The notes under the pieces are model-generated. The model saw only the letters and a program-made list of their open reading frames with translations, made no database searches and was not told the DNA's origin. A stretch of DNA of 64,000 nt from Mactromeris polynyma. Its lineage: Eukaryota > Mollusca > Bivalvia > Venerida > Mactridae. Location of the stretch: contig JASFXZ010000003.1 in NCBI GenBank assembly GCA_032209605.1, positions 29,352,762-29,416,761 on the forward strand, given 5' to 3'. Shown piece after piece: positions 23,831-35,954 of the stretch; the stretch's first letter is position 1, and each line of letters opens with the position of its first letter. The position numbers were made by a program, and so were the translations under genes.

Positions 23831-23926
23831 GGGTACACAGTCGGATACACAGTCGGATACACAGTCGGATACACAGTCGGATACACAGTCGGATACACAG
23901 TCGGATACACAGTCGGATACACAGTA
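23831..23926. repeat. 12-bp tandem repeat, about 8 copies
   Basis: Unit acagtcggatac repeated head to tail with almost no variation. Confidence 0.95.
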
Positions 23927-23995
23927 CTTCGTACAGTAGTCTGAATCACAGGTTGTCATGTTGTGACAATATCGTTATTTTCAGTAAAAAATATA

Positions 23996-24230
23996 TATAG
24001 CCCACCCTAATTGCTCAGTATGTAGATGAATCTACAGCAAACCTGGGGGTTGTAGGTTCAAACCCCTGATTAAGCGTATGTTCTTAATTTGACTGAAGAT
24101 AATACATATTCGTCCAAAGTAAGTTGATCCTAACCTCTGATTCACGTGGAGAAGTTTGTAAGTTTCTTGCAGAAGAGCAGGTGAATACAGGTTGGTAAAC
24201 CAGGATTATTGGTTAAGAAAATTGTCTGTA
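23996..24230 (+). mobile_element. tRNA-derived SINE
   Basis: Head resembles a tRNA: 'taattgctcagtatgtagat' as A box and 'gtaggttcaaacccctg' as a good B box (GGTTCAAACCC). The body 'gagaagtttgtaagtttctt' and 'acaggttggtaaacc' match those of the SINEs at 4506 and 44196. Confidence 0.7.
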
Positions 24231-25076
24231 AACTATTCATTGTACATTATTTACTAAATACATCTGAAAAACTGCATAAACTACAACCCAACCTTTGTAG
24301 GAAGAATACAATTGAAAACATCTCTGGCGTATACACTCTAAAACTCCATGCTCAAAACATTTAGATTTGAAAAATAAACAAATGTGCTTGTGCTTCCATA
24401 TAATAATTAAAACGCACTCCAAGCATAGAAGTATGCAGGATTCAGATAGGTGGAGGAACCTCACTTTACAACACATTAGCTGGACTTTCTAAGTTCAGTT
24501 AGTCGCTCATCATGTGACAGGATGTGTGTAGTCTCTTATTGTCAAATTCCCGCAGGTACGTAGTTTATTCAGGCGTGTACGCATTTTATTTATTTATTAT
24601 TGGTATGTTGTTGTATGATTCGCCACCCTGATCAAACGTGGACTATTGTTAGAAGCAACAACCGTTTCAAAATTGCTTTTACGAACTATAATTTCTAACA
24701 TTTAATGTAGCGTGTTAAAAAATGAACTAAAACGAAATAGACGCAATATTCAAAGGCTGTAATTATATGTGTGCTTTTTCGGATAAAATAATATCATGAT
24801 AAATATCGAGGTATGTAATGTCCTATCGAGTAGAGCTATTCTATTTTCAGTCTTTTTAAAAAAAAATAGTTTTCCATTAATGCAAGATATTTACGCATTT
24901 TACTCCAATCTCATTTTTAAATGCATCATCGGATACTCACGCTGAATATTAGTTATATTACATATGTATAGGCTACTACATCATTATTTCGCATAGGCAG
25001 TACAATAATAAGCGACGGTTATTTAAATGATACGAAGTCACACTATTTAAAGGACTTCATACTCATTGATCCGTGG

Positions 25077-25320
25077 TCCAGTGGTAAAACGCTGGACTTG
25101 TAATCCAGGGATCGCTGGTTCGATTCCCCGCTCCATCACTGACGTACTAACAGTCTTTCGGACGAGACTTTAAAAACCGAGGTCCCGTGTTTGATGCTTT
25201 ACATCGAGCACGTAAAAGAACCAGGGGTGCTTCTGGAACTGGGGCATCTTCTGCATGTGGCAGAATTCTCATCATCCGATAATCGATACTGCGCAAAAAT
25301 GCCTATATATAAATATGAAG
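25077..25320 (+). mobile_element. tRNA-derived SINE (tRNA-Thr-like head)
   Basis: The head has D-arm-like GGTCCAGTGGTAAAAC, a perfect 5-bp anticodon stem CTGGA/TCCAG around the 7-nt loop CTTGTAA (anticodon TGT), and a B box GGTTCGATTCC. The T stem does not pair properly, so this is not a working tRNA. The body contains 'gtctttcggacgagac', 'aaaaccgaggtcccgtgt' and 'gcacgtaaaagaacc', a conserved SINE central-domain type seen in many animals. It is a different family from the SINEs at 4506, 23996 and 44196. Confidence 0.8.
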
Positions 25321-25329
25321 GATTTTAAC

Positions 25330-28300
25330 TTTAAACTGGTATAACTTTTTATCCGTTAAAGATATCAAATAAATGCAAACGGTTTTGTAATGTTTCAATA
25401 TTCCCCATTCATTCAAATATTTTACCTTTTATTTGAAATAAAAGTAAAATGGTCTTTTTTTAACTTTAAAACAGCTACCAGTGCTATATAGAATATATAG
25501 GCGGAAAAATTTTAGTCTGAAATTAACTTAATGTCATTTAAAAACGGTTAATGATATTAACAAAATGCAAATGGACTCATAAACTATAATTATTGCTCTG
25601 TCAATCGGTATTTATTTGGTGAAAATATTTCAAGAGGAAAATGGTCTTTTTTCACTTTAAAATTATATGGTATGTTTTTTTACCACGTTCGGAAATGTTC
25701 GGAAGACCGTCCGAGTATGACCGAATATTACCGAAGTTTTATGGCTCTTGAGCTCCGGACGGGCACACTAGGGGTCCAGCAGCGATTATACAAGCTGTTA
25801 ATTAACAAATTAGTGCGCTTTATAGGGAAGAATTTAGGGGAAATGTGACTTTTTATAGAATAGCCTTGAAATGAAATATTGGTTTGGTTCATTAGATTGA
25901 CTTTTTATTCAGTAAGGTGTGAACTTTAAAACAGTATAATTCGATTACAATAAATATGTTTTTATAGGTCCGTGATGATATTGTTTAATTTTATATCTAA
26001 ATGTGAATATTATTATTAATGTTATTAATATTGTAAATTATACAGATGTTACAATTATTTAGACAATGGTTGCATAACTTATATAAAATAAATGTGGCTT
26101 TGTTGAAATCGTATAAAAATAAATTTTACCGCAGAACTGTATTTTGTGACCGTTTGCATAGTTATACATATATAGTAGTTACAATTAAAATGAATTTTTG
26201 ACATTCAGTTGCTTGCTGCCAAAACTGCGAATTTATTGTTTTAAGGAATACATCGTGTCATGAAACCTTGCATTAAATTGTATAAACATCATTTTAGATG
26301 GGGTTTCTATCGCCTGTGATAATAAAAAACCCTTGCTTGTTTTTACAACAAAGTGTCATAAAGTATCTGACCCTTAATTGACAAAACAATAAAAGATGAC
26401 AAATATGTGAACAATATACTGTGAATATAAAAAACGAAGGTGTTGACATTTGGATCACAAGTAATATCTTCGTATCAATACCTTGTATTCAATACTATGT
26501 CAGTGGAAAAAATGAAGGAAATGTTGGTCCGTATGGGAATAAAAACAAAATTAAGAAAAAAAGAAAAGACCGCAGAGCTTCTGAGAAATTCGTTTTAAAC
26601 TCGGTACCCTGAAACAACACATTTCCCTTCATTTCGTAACTTAAACATGTATATAGGGCCGTAACAGTGTCACCAGAATATAGTTGTAGGTATTATTTTC
26701 GCACGTAACATGTCATTTAATTCCACGATGGTCTTGTGATACGAGAGATTCTTTGTTTGCTAAATACATCAGTTTTCTACGTTTTCCACCAATTAATTTT
26801 CGGGTTTCATGTATATAGTATTTGATGCATTTTATTTTTCATGAACTACAGTTCATAAATGTAGTGGAATGTAAGACATTACATTATAAAATTATATTAA
26901 GAGAACATAATTTTGTTTCGTGTTTTTTTATTAATTATCTGTCTGTTTAGGCAGGTGGTCAGCTTGTTCTATCCGAATCAGTAATACTGCATTCTAAATC
27001 ACCGTTTAAAGTACAATACACTGGTTTACCCCTGTTGATTCACGCATTAATAACAGTTAAATCACCTTTCGAAATCATTGAAAAAGTATAGCCGCATCAT
27101 TCAATTGATAAAAAAGTAAGGAACTAATTTAAGTATTAATTTCACTAAAACGACAGACAATCTTGTATATGAAAAACAAGTAATTCGCTCACATACATAA
27201 AAAATACAATACAACATTATTCATTAAACGCGCACTTAACCAGAGAAATACATGTATCATACTTAACGTTAGAGGCTACAATATATAAGTATCATGAATG
27301 TATAATACATTCTGAAATTAGTACTGCCCGGGGCAATTTCATTATGCTGGCTAAACACAGCGGGGTGGCTAATTAAGTCGTGAACGATAAAGATCATGAA
27401 ATCATATCATAAATCGGTAAATCACGAAGGCTTCCGAGTGTTTCCGGGTGCTTTCGAGTGTTTCCGACCACCGTGGCCACTAATTAGCGACTCTCGCATC
27501 GATAACTATTGGCTTATCTGATGATGAAGATTCTTCGGTATGTATCATGCACTATCCTCCAAAAATCTAATATGACTAACATTCTTCTGGAGGCGTCGCC
27601 CATATGGGTAACCGGTGGCGACGATAAATAAACGCAAATACAAACAAATTGATTTGTTATCATAATGTGTGAATGTTATCAGGGGAGCAGGATGTTGTGT
27701 GGTACGAGAACAATATACTCTGATAAAGATAATCTACTCAATACATTTTGGACTATCGCTACGTATGAGGACGTGAAACGTTCAGACGACCTTTCCGCCA
27801 GCCTATCAGAGGCTCGCTTTCACTTATGTTTAGGCGGGATCACAAATGTCAAATAGCGATTATCACGCGTTTATTACGAAAGCATTTTGCTGCTTGTAAC
27901 ATCGTGATAATTTGCACTTGTAAGTGAAAATCAGCCATGATTTTGATACGTTTACAGCATTTTAGCATCAGCCGCGATGCAATAAAAACGATCGCAATTT
28001 AAAAGGACAAGCCGATCGTTTCTTGAAACGAGTTATCTGATTGGCTTAAACAAAAACTTCCGCGGTGTTGCGAAATCCACTCATGACACATTTAGTCAGA
28101 TTTACGGTGCGTATGATATATTGGTCCCAGGTATGAATCACACAGTAAGATAACGCAGATCACATATGCTGAGTGCAGTGAATCACTGACCACCTCATGT
28201 TATTCCACGAAACGTATGTGGGAAAGGCCATACCATATTACGAAATCATTTATCATTATAATTTATTTTAGTTCAATCGTTGATAACTAGTATACATTTC

Positions 28301-28331
28301 ATATCGACAGAGTCTCACCAGTCGTACAGAC
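25330..28331. other. Non-coding stretch upstream of the DUSP23-like gene
   Basis: Very AT-rich DNA without convincing exons. The last few hundred bases presumably hold the promoter and 5' UTR of the gene starting at 28332. No TATA box or other element could be fixed with confidence. Confidence 0.4.
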
Positions 28332-31300
28332 ATGAATCCCAAGAAGCCTTTGAATTTTTCTTGGGTTGTAGACAATCAGTTAGCTGGAATGGGATATCCT
28401 AGTGAGGACAGAAATCTTCTGTATCTATACAACGAAGGAATCACCAACATAATTTCTTTGGGATCTGGCGAATCGCCAGCTGAAAAATACCGAGGTAAAT
28501 AATGTTCATTTATCAGTTAGGACGACGGATTCGATGTACATGTATATTACAGCCTTTTAACGCTACTAGAAGTAGTAATTTTGATACTTACAAAAGTATT
28601 AGAGGTATCTAAGTGACACTTTAGATGGTTTCGGAGAATTTATATTGTATAGTTTGATATCAAATAGACAACAGAATTATTTATGCTACGTTCAGAATAT
28701 TGCATCATTTGTTTCAAAAGTCGCATATTTTTAAGCACTATTATTATTACTTATTATTAAACTTACATGATACTATATTCTGTATTATTATAATTAAGAA
28801 TATTATCTTGTTATGACCTGTACACATCCAAATCGATAGAAATAACACTATGAGGATTTTGTGACTTCATGATAACACTACGACTAGTTAATTTTATTCT
28901 ATGTACATGTACAATCCATTCTGCATATAATTCTAAATTCAAGCGATATTTAATACACTATTCCGTCAAATTTGCTATAACAAACTTTAACGTCTCGGAC
29001 AAAACGTTAATATCTGTGAAACCAAAATTGCAGAGTAAAATCTTTTCGATTGTAGCATTTATGATTTTTGGGTTATGCAATTCGAAACTCCATCCTAACA
29101 TGAAAATTAGACAATTAGAAATTTCCATCACAATCTGCTTGTAACACAATGTGCAGTTGCAATCACAATTGTTCGTGTTTGACGTCATTTTTTACGACAA
29201 CAGTACATTCTGTTACAGTAGTGGCAGCATCCGGAGAATGCCATTTTATACAGAAGTCAGTTATGTACTGTTTTTAAATTTTGTATTGATCTCTCTGTCG
29301 TATGATATCACTGTATATATCCAGAAATTTCGTCGATCTACCTTTCTTTCATTTTAGAAATGCTAAAAGTGTTAACCATTTGAAAAATCAACCTTAAGGT
29401 CGTCATAGCTAGATGGCATTTTTGATCTTTGCTAAATAGCCACTGTATGGCACTATATGCTTTTGGGATAGGACTTCTTGTTTAGAACAAAAATCCCTAT
29501 TCACAAGGTTATTGAGACATACTTTAGAATTTAAAATAATGAATCCTAATTCTAATACTTTCTGAGATCAACAATGTGTCGAATGGACTTTCGCAGCTGG
29601 TAACACAACCCACGAGAACATCTAAAACGTCGAGTACAATTATTGACCACCTGTATTCTAGTCGACGTGACAGGGTCACGGAGGTTTTTGTTTCTTCTTA
29701 CAGTATCAGTGACCATTTTCCTGTTTGTTTCACGCGTCGTATTCAATCTAAAATCTACAAGAATACACATACTACTATCTCATATAGACAATTCAAAACA
29801 TTTTCGGCATCAAAATTCCAAAATGATTTATTGATGTCCAACCTAGAAATAACTGAAACGTTGAACAATCCCAACTCTGCTCTCAATCATTTACTCAGCA
29901 TTATAAAAGAAACACTCAACTTAAATGCACCTCTGAAATCTAAAAGAATAAAATCACAATGTTTACCAGGTTGGTTTACCGGGGAAATAAGATCAGCAAT
30001 TAGAACTCGTGATACATTAAAAAAAGCAAATAACATAGACCAGTATAAAAAGCAGCGAAATTATGTAACACACATCATTCGTAAGAGCAAACGACAATTT
30101 TACATTAAGTCAATAATGGCAAATAAATCAACAAAATTTCTTTGGAATACTTTAAATTCACTCACAAAATCTCAAACATTTCTTGCAGTACCACAAAGAA
30201 TCAAACATGGTAATGAATACATTGATGATACCAACACTATTCTTGAAGCATTCAACACACACTTCACTAACATTGCAGACATCGTTCAAAAGAATAAATT
30301 TGATCCTGACAATTACCACACTTTTGAAACATACTTAAATAATAAAATCAATTCAGATTTGTTAAACATAGACTTCATTACTACATATGATGTTCGGAGA
30401 ATAATAGGAAAATTAGACATTTCTAAAGCTTCTGGTCTGGATAATATCGGTCCCAATATTCTTAAACTTTGTGGTGATACTATCATTGGTCCTATAACAT
30501 CCATTATAAATAATAGTATAGCTTGTGGTGTATTTCCTGATCAATTAAAAGATGCATATATTATTCCACTGCACAAGGGCTCTGATAAAGATGATCTTAA
30601 CAATTACCGTCCTATATCTATTCTTCCAACAATATCTAAAATATTTGAAAGACACATTGCCAAAAGCCTCAAAACTTTTCTTGACAAACACCAACTACTT
30701 CATAAATATCAGTCTGGATTTCGCCAAAATCATTCTTGCCAGTCTTCTTTAATAAGGCTTGTCGATTCGTGGCTCAAAGACATTGACTCTGGACGTTTGA
30801 TTGGATCTGTATTTCTTGATCTTAGGAAAGCTTTTGATTTAGTGGATCATAGAATTTTACTTGAAAAGCTCCGAATGTACCACTTCTCGGAAAACTCGTT
30901 AGCTTTGATGCGGTCTTATTTGATAAATAGAAGGCAATGTGTAAAAATCGGATCCAACAAGTCAACCTTTCAAGAGGTCAAATCCGGTGTCCCACAGGGA
31001 TCTATTCTTGGTCCCCTCCTTTTCCTAATATATATCAATGACATTCCATTTTATCTTCAAAATTCGACCATCGATCTCTACGCAGATGACTCAACATTAC
31101 ACTTATCTGGTTATAACATTGTCGAAATACAGCAGTCCCTACAGGGCGATTTGGACATGGTTTCTGATTGGTGTTTCCGGAACAACATGTCCATTCATCC
31201 TAATAAAACTAAATGTATGATAATTTCAAATGCTAAAAGACCTGTACTAAATTCTTCGCTATCACTTTATGTAAATAATATCACTCTAGAACAGGTAAGT

Positions 31301-34300
31301 AGCCACAATATGCTTGGAGTAATCATTGATAAAAATCTTCGCTGGAATGCACATATAGATCACGTATGTCACAAACTCAAATCAAAGTTAAATTTATTAA
31401 AAAGAATAAACTATATCTTAAACATCAACACAAGGAAATTATTCTACAATTCTTACATATTATCTTCAATGGACTATTGTTGCCCTATATGGTGTCGAGG
31501 GCTTGTAGCAAACAACAAGAAAATATCCATAATACAGAAAAAAGCAGCAAAAATTATTCTACATAGACCACAAATAACACCATCACGACCCTTATTCATT
31601 GAATTAGGGTGGCTATCATTTGAAAATAGATGTAAATTTATCTCAGCAACTATAGTTCATAAATTCTCAAATAATAAAATGCCCACTTACTTTCATGATA
31701 TAATTTCTTTCACCCATAATTCTACATACTCATTAAGATCCACCACCAACAATGACATAGCACCCTTTTCATTTAAATCAAATTATGGTAAACAAACATT
31801 CTCTTTTTATGCTCGTGAGGTATGGAATGCAATTCCTGTAAATATACGTTGTCTGTCTGATACAGAAACATTTAAAAATAATTATAGGAACTACTTAATG
31901 CTTAAACAATGATATCAATAATATTTCATTATTGTATGTATGTGTCTTATGTGAGGTGTCTGTTATTGTTGTTGTTTTATTTCAATTTTATTTTCAGATT
32001 ATCTTAACTTTTGTAGTTTTTAATAGTCTCATTTACATCCTGATGTTAAAACATGATGTACATGTACAATGTATTGTGTATGCGTGTGTGAATGCGTGCG
32101 TGATTGGGTGTGTGTAGGTGTGCGTGTGTGAATTCTTGTTAATTTGTGCGTGTTTATATTGTTAATAGAAGGCCATATTGAAAAAAAGATGTACAATTTA
32201 TTGTTAACCTTAACTATGTAACCTTCTGAAAATAAAGAATTTATTATTATTATTATTAACAATGGAACAGACTCCAGATAAGGACAATAGGTATAAACAT
32301 ACTTCGGCTGTGCTATCCACACTGTTATACTTGACAGAAACAAACGTAGATTTGATGTAACATATTTATGAATGATTATTTCAGAGTTCAACACATTAGC
32401 TTTAAAAGTACGTGAATTCTCTCCACCTACAATGGAACAGATAAAGACTTGTGTGGATTTTATAGAAAAATGCATTGCGGAAAACAAGGTATGTTGAACC
32501 TATCCATTTTCAGACTTCTGATGTTTTGCTTTGCAAGCAAACAATTTTAAAATCTTGAACCACTGTAACGCGTTGGATAAATCTTTTGTGAAACTCTAAA
32601 GATCTAAATACTGTATACAACGAGAGGTCGAAGCAAAACTAGTATGTCTGTCTACAATCATAGTCGCAGACAGGACTATAGTTTCACTTACATTCCTCGA
32701 GACACATATTATGTAATTATTGTTGTTATTGCTGCCGTTGCACGAAGGCCTTACAGTTTTAAAAGGTCGTACTTATGAAAGAATTACTATTCAAACTACA
32801 TTTAGTCCAGTCTGAAAGCTACATGAATGTAACATTTAATTAAGATTCACATATATTTCAACGATTCAGATCATCCAATATGATTAACATATTGATAGCG
32901 GGCACTTATTTAGACATTTTTAAGCAACCTGTACATCCACGATCGATGTAACATCAGGTGTAACATTAATTCAACCCTTGATTCACGCTCTGACATATTT
33001 CTCAAAATAAGATGTATGATTATCACAAATGAGACCATTATATACGATGGTATATATTAGATTCGGTGTTAGGTGGGTAAAAAATTGAAAAAAATAAAAG
33101 TTTAATTAATATCCAGCACGCGTTATCTATTTATTATTACTTATTATAAAAATAGAAATAACACTATGAGGATTTTGTGACTTCATGATAACACTACGAC
33201 TAGTTTTGCTATATCATATTACTGCGTAAAGATATTTCAGTATATTTGTGTTTCCCCGTCAATGCAGTTCATTTATGTCACAGTAAAGACACAAACACAA
33301 ATTGTGGATTGGAAATGTCTGACATCTAACCAATGTTAAACGTTTATTAAATATAGCTTTATAAGTATTAAGTATACAAACTATAAAGCTGTGAATATCA
33401 TATGACTGCGTAAAGATATTTTCTTCACATTATGCAAATTCATGTATGCATTTACAGTGTATATATGGAGAGCAATAACGCGTGTATTTAAATCATCATT
33501 TTTTTCATGACAAGTCGCTTAAATCTATCCTCGCTTATAATTTTGATCATACGAGTATGTTCAACGTGACATTTATCGATTAAAACGTTATATTTCACGT
33601 TTTACTAGATTTCATCGACTTTTCAAATTTATATGAATTTTACATGGTTTATTATATAGAGGTGTATGGTTTATTATAAAGAGGTGTATGGTTTATTATA
33701 AAGAGGTGTATGGTTTAGTATAAAGAGGTGTATGGTTTAGTATAAAGAGGTGTATGGTTTAGTATAAAGAGGTGTATGGTTTAGTATAAAGAGGTGTATG
33801 GTTTATTATAAAGAGGTGTATGGTTTATTATAAAGAGGTGTATGGTTTAGTATAAAGAGGTGTATGGTTTAGTATAAAGAGGTGTATGGTTTAGTATAAA
33901 GAGGTGTATGGTTTAGTATAAAGAGGTGTATGGTTTAGTATAAAGAGGTGTATGGTTTAGTATAAAGAGGTGTATGGTTTATTATAAAGAGGTGTATGGT
34001 TTAGTATAAAGAGGTGTATGGTTTAGTATAAAGAGGTGTATGGTTTAGTATAAAGAGGTGTATGGTTTAGTATAAAGAGGTGTATGGTTTAGTATAAAGA
34101 GGTGTATGGTTTATTATAAAGAGGTGTATGGTTTAGTATAAAGAGGTGTATGGTTTAGTATAAAGAGGTGTATGGTTTAGTATAAAGAGGTGTATGGTTT
34201 AGTATAAAGAGGTGTATGGTTTAGTATAAAGAGGTGTATGGTTTAGTATAAAGAGGTGTATGGTTTAGTATAAAGAGGTGTATGGTTTAGTATAAAGAGG

Positions 34301-35581
34301 TGTATGGTTTAGTATAAAGAGGTGTATGGTTTAGTATAAAGAGGTGTATGGTTTAGTATAAAGAGGTGTACATTTGCCTTGAAATATGCTATCTTTATAA
34401 CAGAGGTTTTGGTTTTATAACAAATAGACAGAACAGTTAGCCTTAATGTCATTTCGGCGCCGATTTCTTAACCGAATGATTTCCGAAATCCCATACCATG
34501 AAGGGGCTACAAAACTTATAACTACAATATGTCCGACTTCATTTCATTAATTGCTGGCGAACCACACCGAAGTACTTAAGCCTTTTTCTTTTTCTTATGA
34601 GAACCAAGAACTCTCAGAGGCTGTAGCGGGAAGAAGGGGTCAGCCCCCCCGTATCTACTTTATCTGTTCTACATACTTTCTAGCCCGGATCCACTATATA
34701 ATGATCAAGACTTCACATGCTGATAATCTTAAGAGTATAAGAGTTGTTCACATTTTTTTGAAGAAAATGTTATATATTATCAAATCTACGACAGACTGCA
34801 TCTGTGTCTAGTTAATAACTTCAAGTGCAAAGTATTCCAGTCAATAGAAAAACATATTTCCCACATAACCGAATAAAGTACAATTTTTAAGCGGAAAACG
34901 TCCTGAATTTTAAAAAGACAAACTAGTCGCTAAATGTGTTATCATTGTCATAAACGTGTATCATGCAGTGCATATACGCGTATCTCGTAGTGCATATACG
35001 TGTAACTCGTAGTGTATATACGTGTATCTCGTAGTCCATTTATGTGTATCTCGTAGTCCATATACGCGTATCTCGTAGTGCATATACGTGTATCTCGTAG
35101 TGTATATACGTGTAGTTCGTAGTCCATATACGTGTATCTCGTAGTGTATATACGTGTTTCTCGTAGTGCATATACGTATATCTCGTAGTCCATATACGTG
35201 TATCTCGTAGTGCATATACGTGTATCTCATAGTGCATATACGTGTATATCATAGTCCATATACGTGTATCTCATAGTCCATATACGTGTATCTCATAGTG
35301 CATATACGTGTATCTCATAGTGCATATACGTGTATCTCGTAGTGCATATACGTGTATCTCGTAGTACATATACGTGTATCTCGTTGTGCAAATACGTGTA
35401 TCTCGTAGTACATATACGTGTATCTCGTAGTGCATATACGTGTATCTCGTAGTGCATATACGTGTATCTCGTAGTGCATATACGTGTATCTCGTAGTGCA
35501 TATACGTGTATCTCGTAGTGCATATACGTGTATCTCGTAGTGCATATACGTGTATCTTGTAGTGCATATACGTGTATCTCG

Positions 35582-35625
<44 letters not shown>

Positions 35626-35954
35626 ACGTGTATCTCGTAATTATTATGGTTGTTTCTCATAATGCATTATACGTGTATCTCGTAATGCCTCATACGTGTA
35701 TCTTGTAATGCATATGCCTGTTTCTTGTACTGTGGTTTGTAATGTTCTCTAACTTACCACAGGCTGTTGCTGTTCACTGTGCACATGGTCTTGGACGTAC
35801 AGGGACAATTATAGCGAGTTATCTAGCGAAGAAACTCGGTATAAATGGTGATGAAGCTATTCAAATGTTGAGAGAAATGAGGCGCTGGTCTGTGGAAACA
35901 TCGGAACAAGAAGAAATAGTTCGAACATTCGCTAAAAGTGTGGTGTTGTGCTAA
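28332..35954 (+). CDS. DUSP23: Dual-specificity phosphatase 23-like (VHZ)
   Basis: Three exons, 28332-28494, 32385-32488 and 35763-35954, join in phase to give 152 residues, close to the 150 of human DUSP23. The protein starts MNPKKPLNFSWVVDNQLAGM, matching the family's 'NFSWV...LAG' opening. The P-loop HCAHGLGRTG (HCX5R) is intact at the start of exon 3, with RRWSVETSEQE near the end where the family has 'RPGSIETYEQE'. DUSP23 is a small atypical cytosolic phosphatase with no targeting domain. The position of the usual general acid Asp ('PDF') reads REF, so Glu may replace Asp. Intron 1 (3.9 kb) holds a LINE; intron 2 (3.3 kb) holds two minisatellites. AATAAA is at 36637. Confidence 0.9.
28836..28889. 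repeat. 54-bp direct repeat, left copy
   Basis: Begins atagaaataacactatgagg; identical to 33152-33205, with weaker similarity (attattacttattat) upstream. One copy lies in intron 1 and the other in intron 2 of the DUSP23-like gene. Confidence 0.9.
29541..32258 (+). mobile_element. Non-LTR retrotransposon (CR1/L2/Jockey-type LINE), 5'-truncated
   Basis: An uninterrupted frame of about 780 codons ends at TAA 31910-31912 and is followed by a 3' UTR and a short (TTA)n tail at 32240-32258. The first residues are the C-terminal end of an APE-type endonuclease (IIDHLYS, ISDHFPVCF), so the 5' part is missing. The reverse transcriptase follows. The insertion is in sense orientation inside intron 1 of the DUSP23-like gene. 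No clear target-site duplication is visible, which is usual for elements with microsatellite-like tails. Confidence 0.9.
29576..31912 (+). CDS. Reverse transcriptase ORF of the LINE
   Basis: The RT motifs are in order: NYRPISILPTISKIFERH; motif A FLDLRKAFDLVDH (about residues 411-423); motif B SGVPQGSILGPLLF; and the catalytic YADD (about 502). A C-terminal region typical of CR1/L2/Jockey-like elements follows (RSYSLRS-type segment near YSLRSTTNND, then EVWNAIPVNIR and FKNNYRNYL). The enzyme would copy its own RNA at a nicked target. Because the endonuclease is truncated, this copy cannot move by itself. The frame has no stop codons, so the insertion is probably recent. The ORF has no ATG at its start (GTG at 29576), as expected for a truncated copy; the frame opens after a stop at 29540. 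Confidence 0.9.
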   Translation: MSNGLSQLVTQPTRTSKTSSTIIDHLYSSRRDRVTEVFVSSYSISDHFPVCFTRRIQSKIYKNTHTTISYRQFKTFSASKFQNDLLMSNLEITETLNNPNSALNHLLSIIKETLNLNAPLKSKRIKSQCLPGWFTGEIRSAIRTRDTLKKANNIDQYKKQRNYVTHIIRKSKRQFYIKSIMANKSTKFLWNTLNSLTKSQTFLAVPQRIKHGNEYIDDTNTILEAFNTHFTNIADIVQKNKFDPDNYHTFETYLNNKINSDLLNIDFITTYDVRRIIGKLDISKASGLDNIGPNILKLCGDTIIGPITSIINNSIACGVFPDQLKDAYIIPLHKGSDKDDLNNYRPISILPTISKIFERHIAKSLKTFLDKHQLLHKYQSGFRQNHSCQSSLIRLVDSWLKDIDSGRLIGSVFLDLRKAFDLVDHRILLEKLRMYHFSENSLALMRSYLINRRQCVKIGSNKSTFQEVKSGVPQGSILGPLLFLIYINDIPFYLQNSTIDLYADDSTLHLSGYNIVEIQQSLQGDLDMVSDWCFRNNMSIHPNKTKCMIISNAKRPVLNSSLSLYVNNITLEQVSSHNMLGVIIDKNLRWNAHIDHVCHKLKSKLNLLKRINYILNINTRKLFYNSYILSSMDYCCPIWCRGLVANNKKISIIQKKAAKIILHRPQITPSRPLFIELGWLSFENRCKFISATIVHKFSNNKMPTYFHDIISFTHNSTYSLRSTTNNDIAPFSFKSNYGKQTFSFYAREVWNAIPVNIRCLSDTETFKNNYRNYLMLKQ
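33152..33205. repeat. 54-bp direct repeat, right copy
   Basis: Identical to 28836-28889 over 54 bp, 4.3 kb downstream. The next bases 'tatcatattactgcgtaaagatatt' region (33210-33235) also recurs, diverged, at about 33397. Confidence 0.9.
33643..34370. repeat. 22-bp minisatellite A, about 33 copies
   Basis: Unit tataaagaggtgtatggttt plus AG (or AT). The units are almost identical; the main variant is TTAG versus TTAT before the TATAAAG. Each unit contains a TATAAAG string. It lies in intron 2 of the DUSP23-like gene. Confidence 0.97.
34953..35735. repeat. 22-bp minisatellite B, about 30 copies, interrupted by (TA)n
   Basis: Unit catatacgtgtatctcgtag plus TG. Units vary at a few sites (CGCG, CTCAT, GTCCA). 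A (TA)17 run at 35588-35621 interrupts it, and diverged copies continue to 28 bp before exon 3 of the DUSP23-like gene. Since 22 is not a multiple of three, every minus-strand frame is open, giving spurious Tyr/His/Arg-rich proteins. Confidence 0.97.
35588..35621. repeat. (TA)n microsatellite
   Basis: 17 TA dinucleotides inside minisatellite B. Confidence 0.95.

Noticed and set aside
25077..25150. tRNA-Thr (TGT) gene
   Set aside because: The anticodon arm and B box are good but the T stem does not pair, and a SINE body follows directly.
32029..32487. 152-codon minus-strand frame
   Set aside because: Crosses the LINE 3' tail and GT-rich tract and is antisense of DUSP23 exon 2.
34948..35660. 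Overlapping minus-strand frames rich in Tyr, His, Arg and Thr
   Set aside because: All come from the 22-bp minisatellite, which leaves all three frames open.
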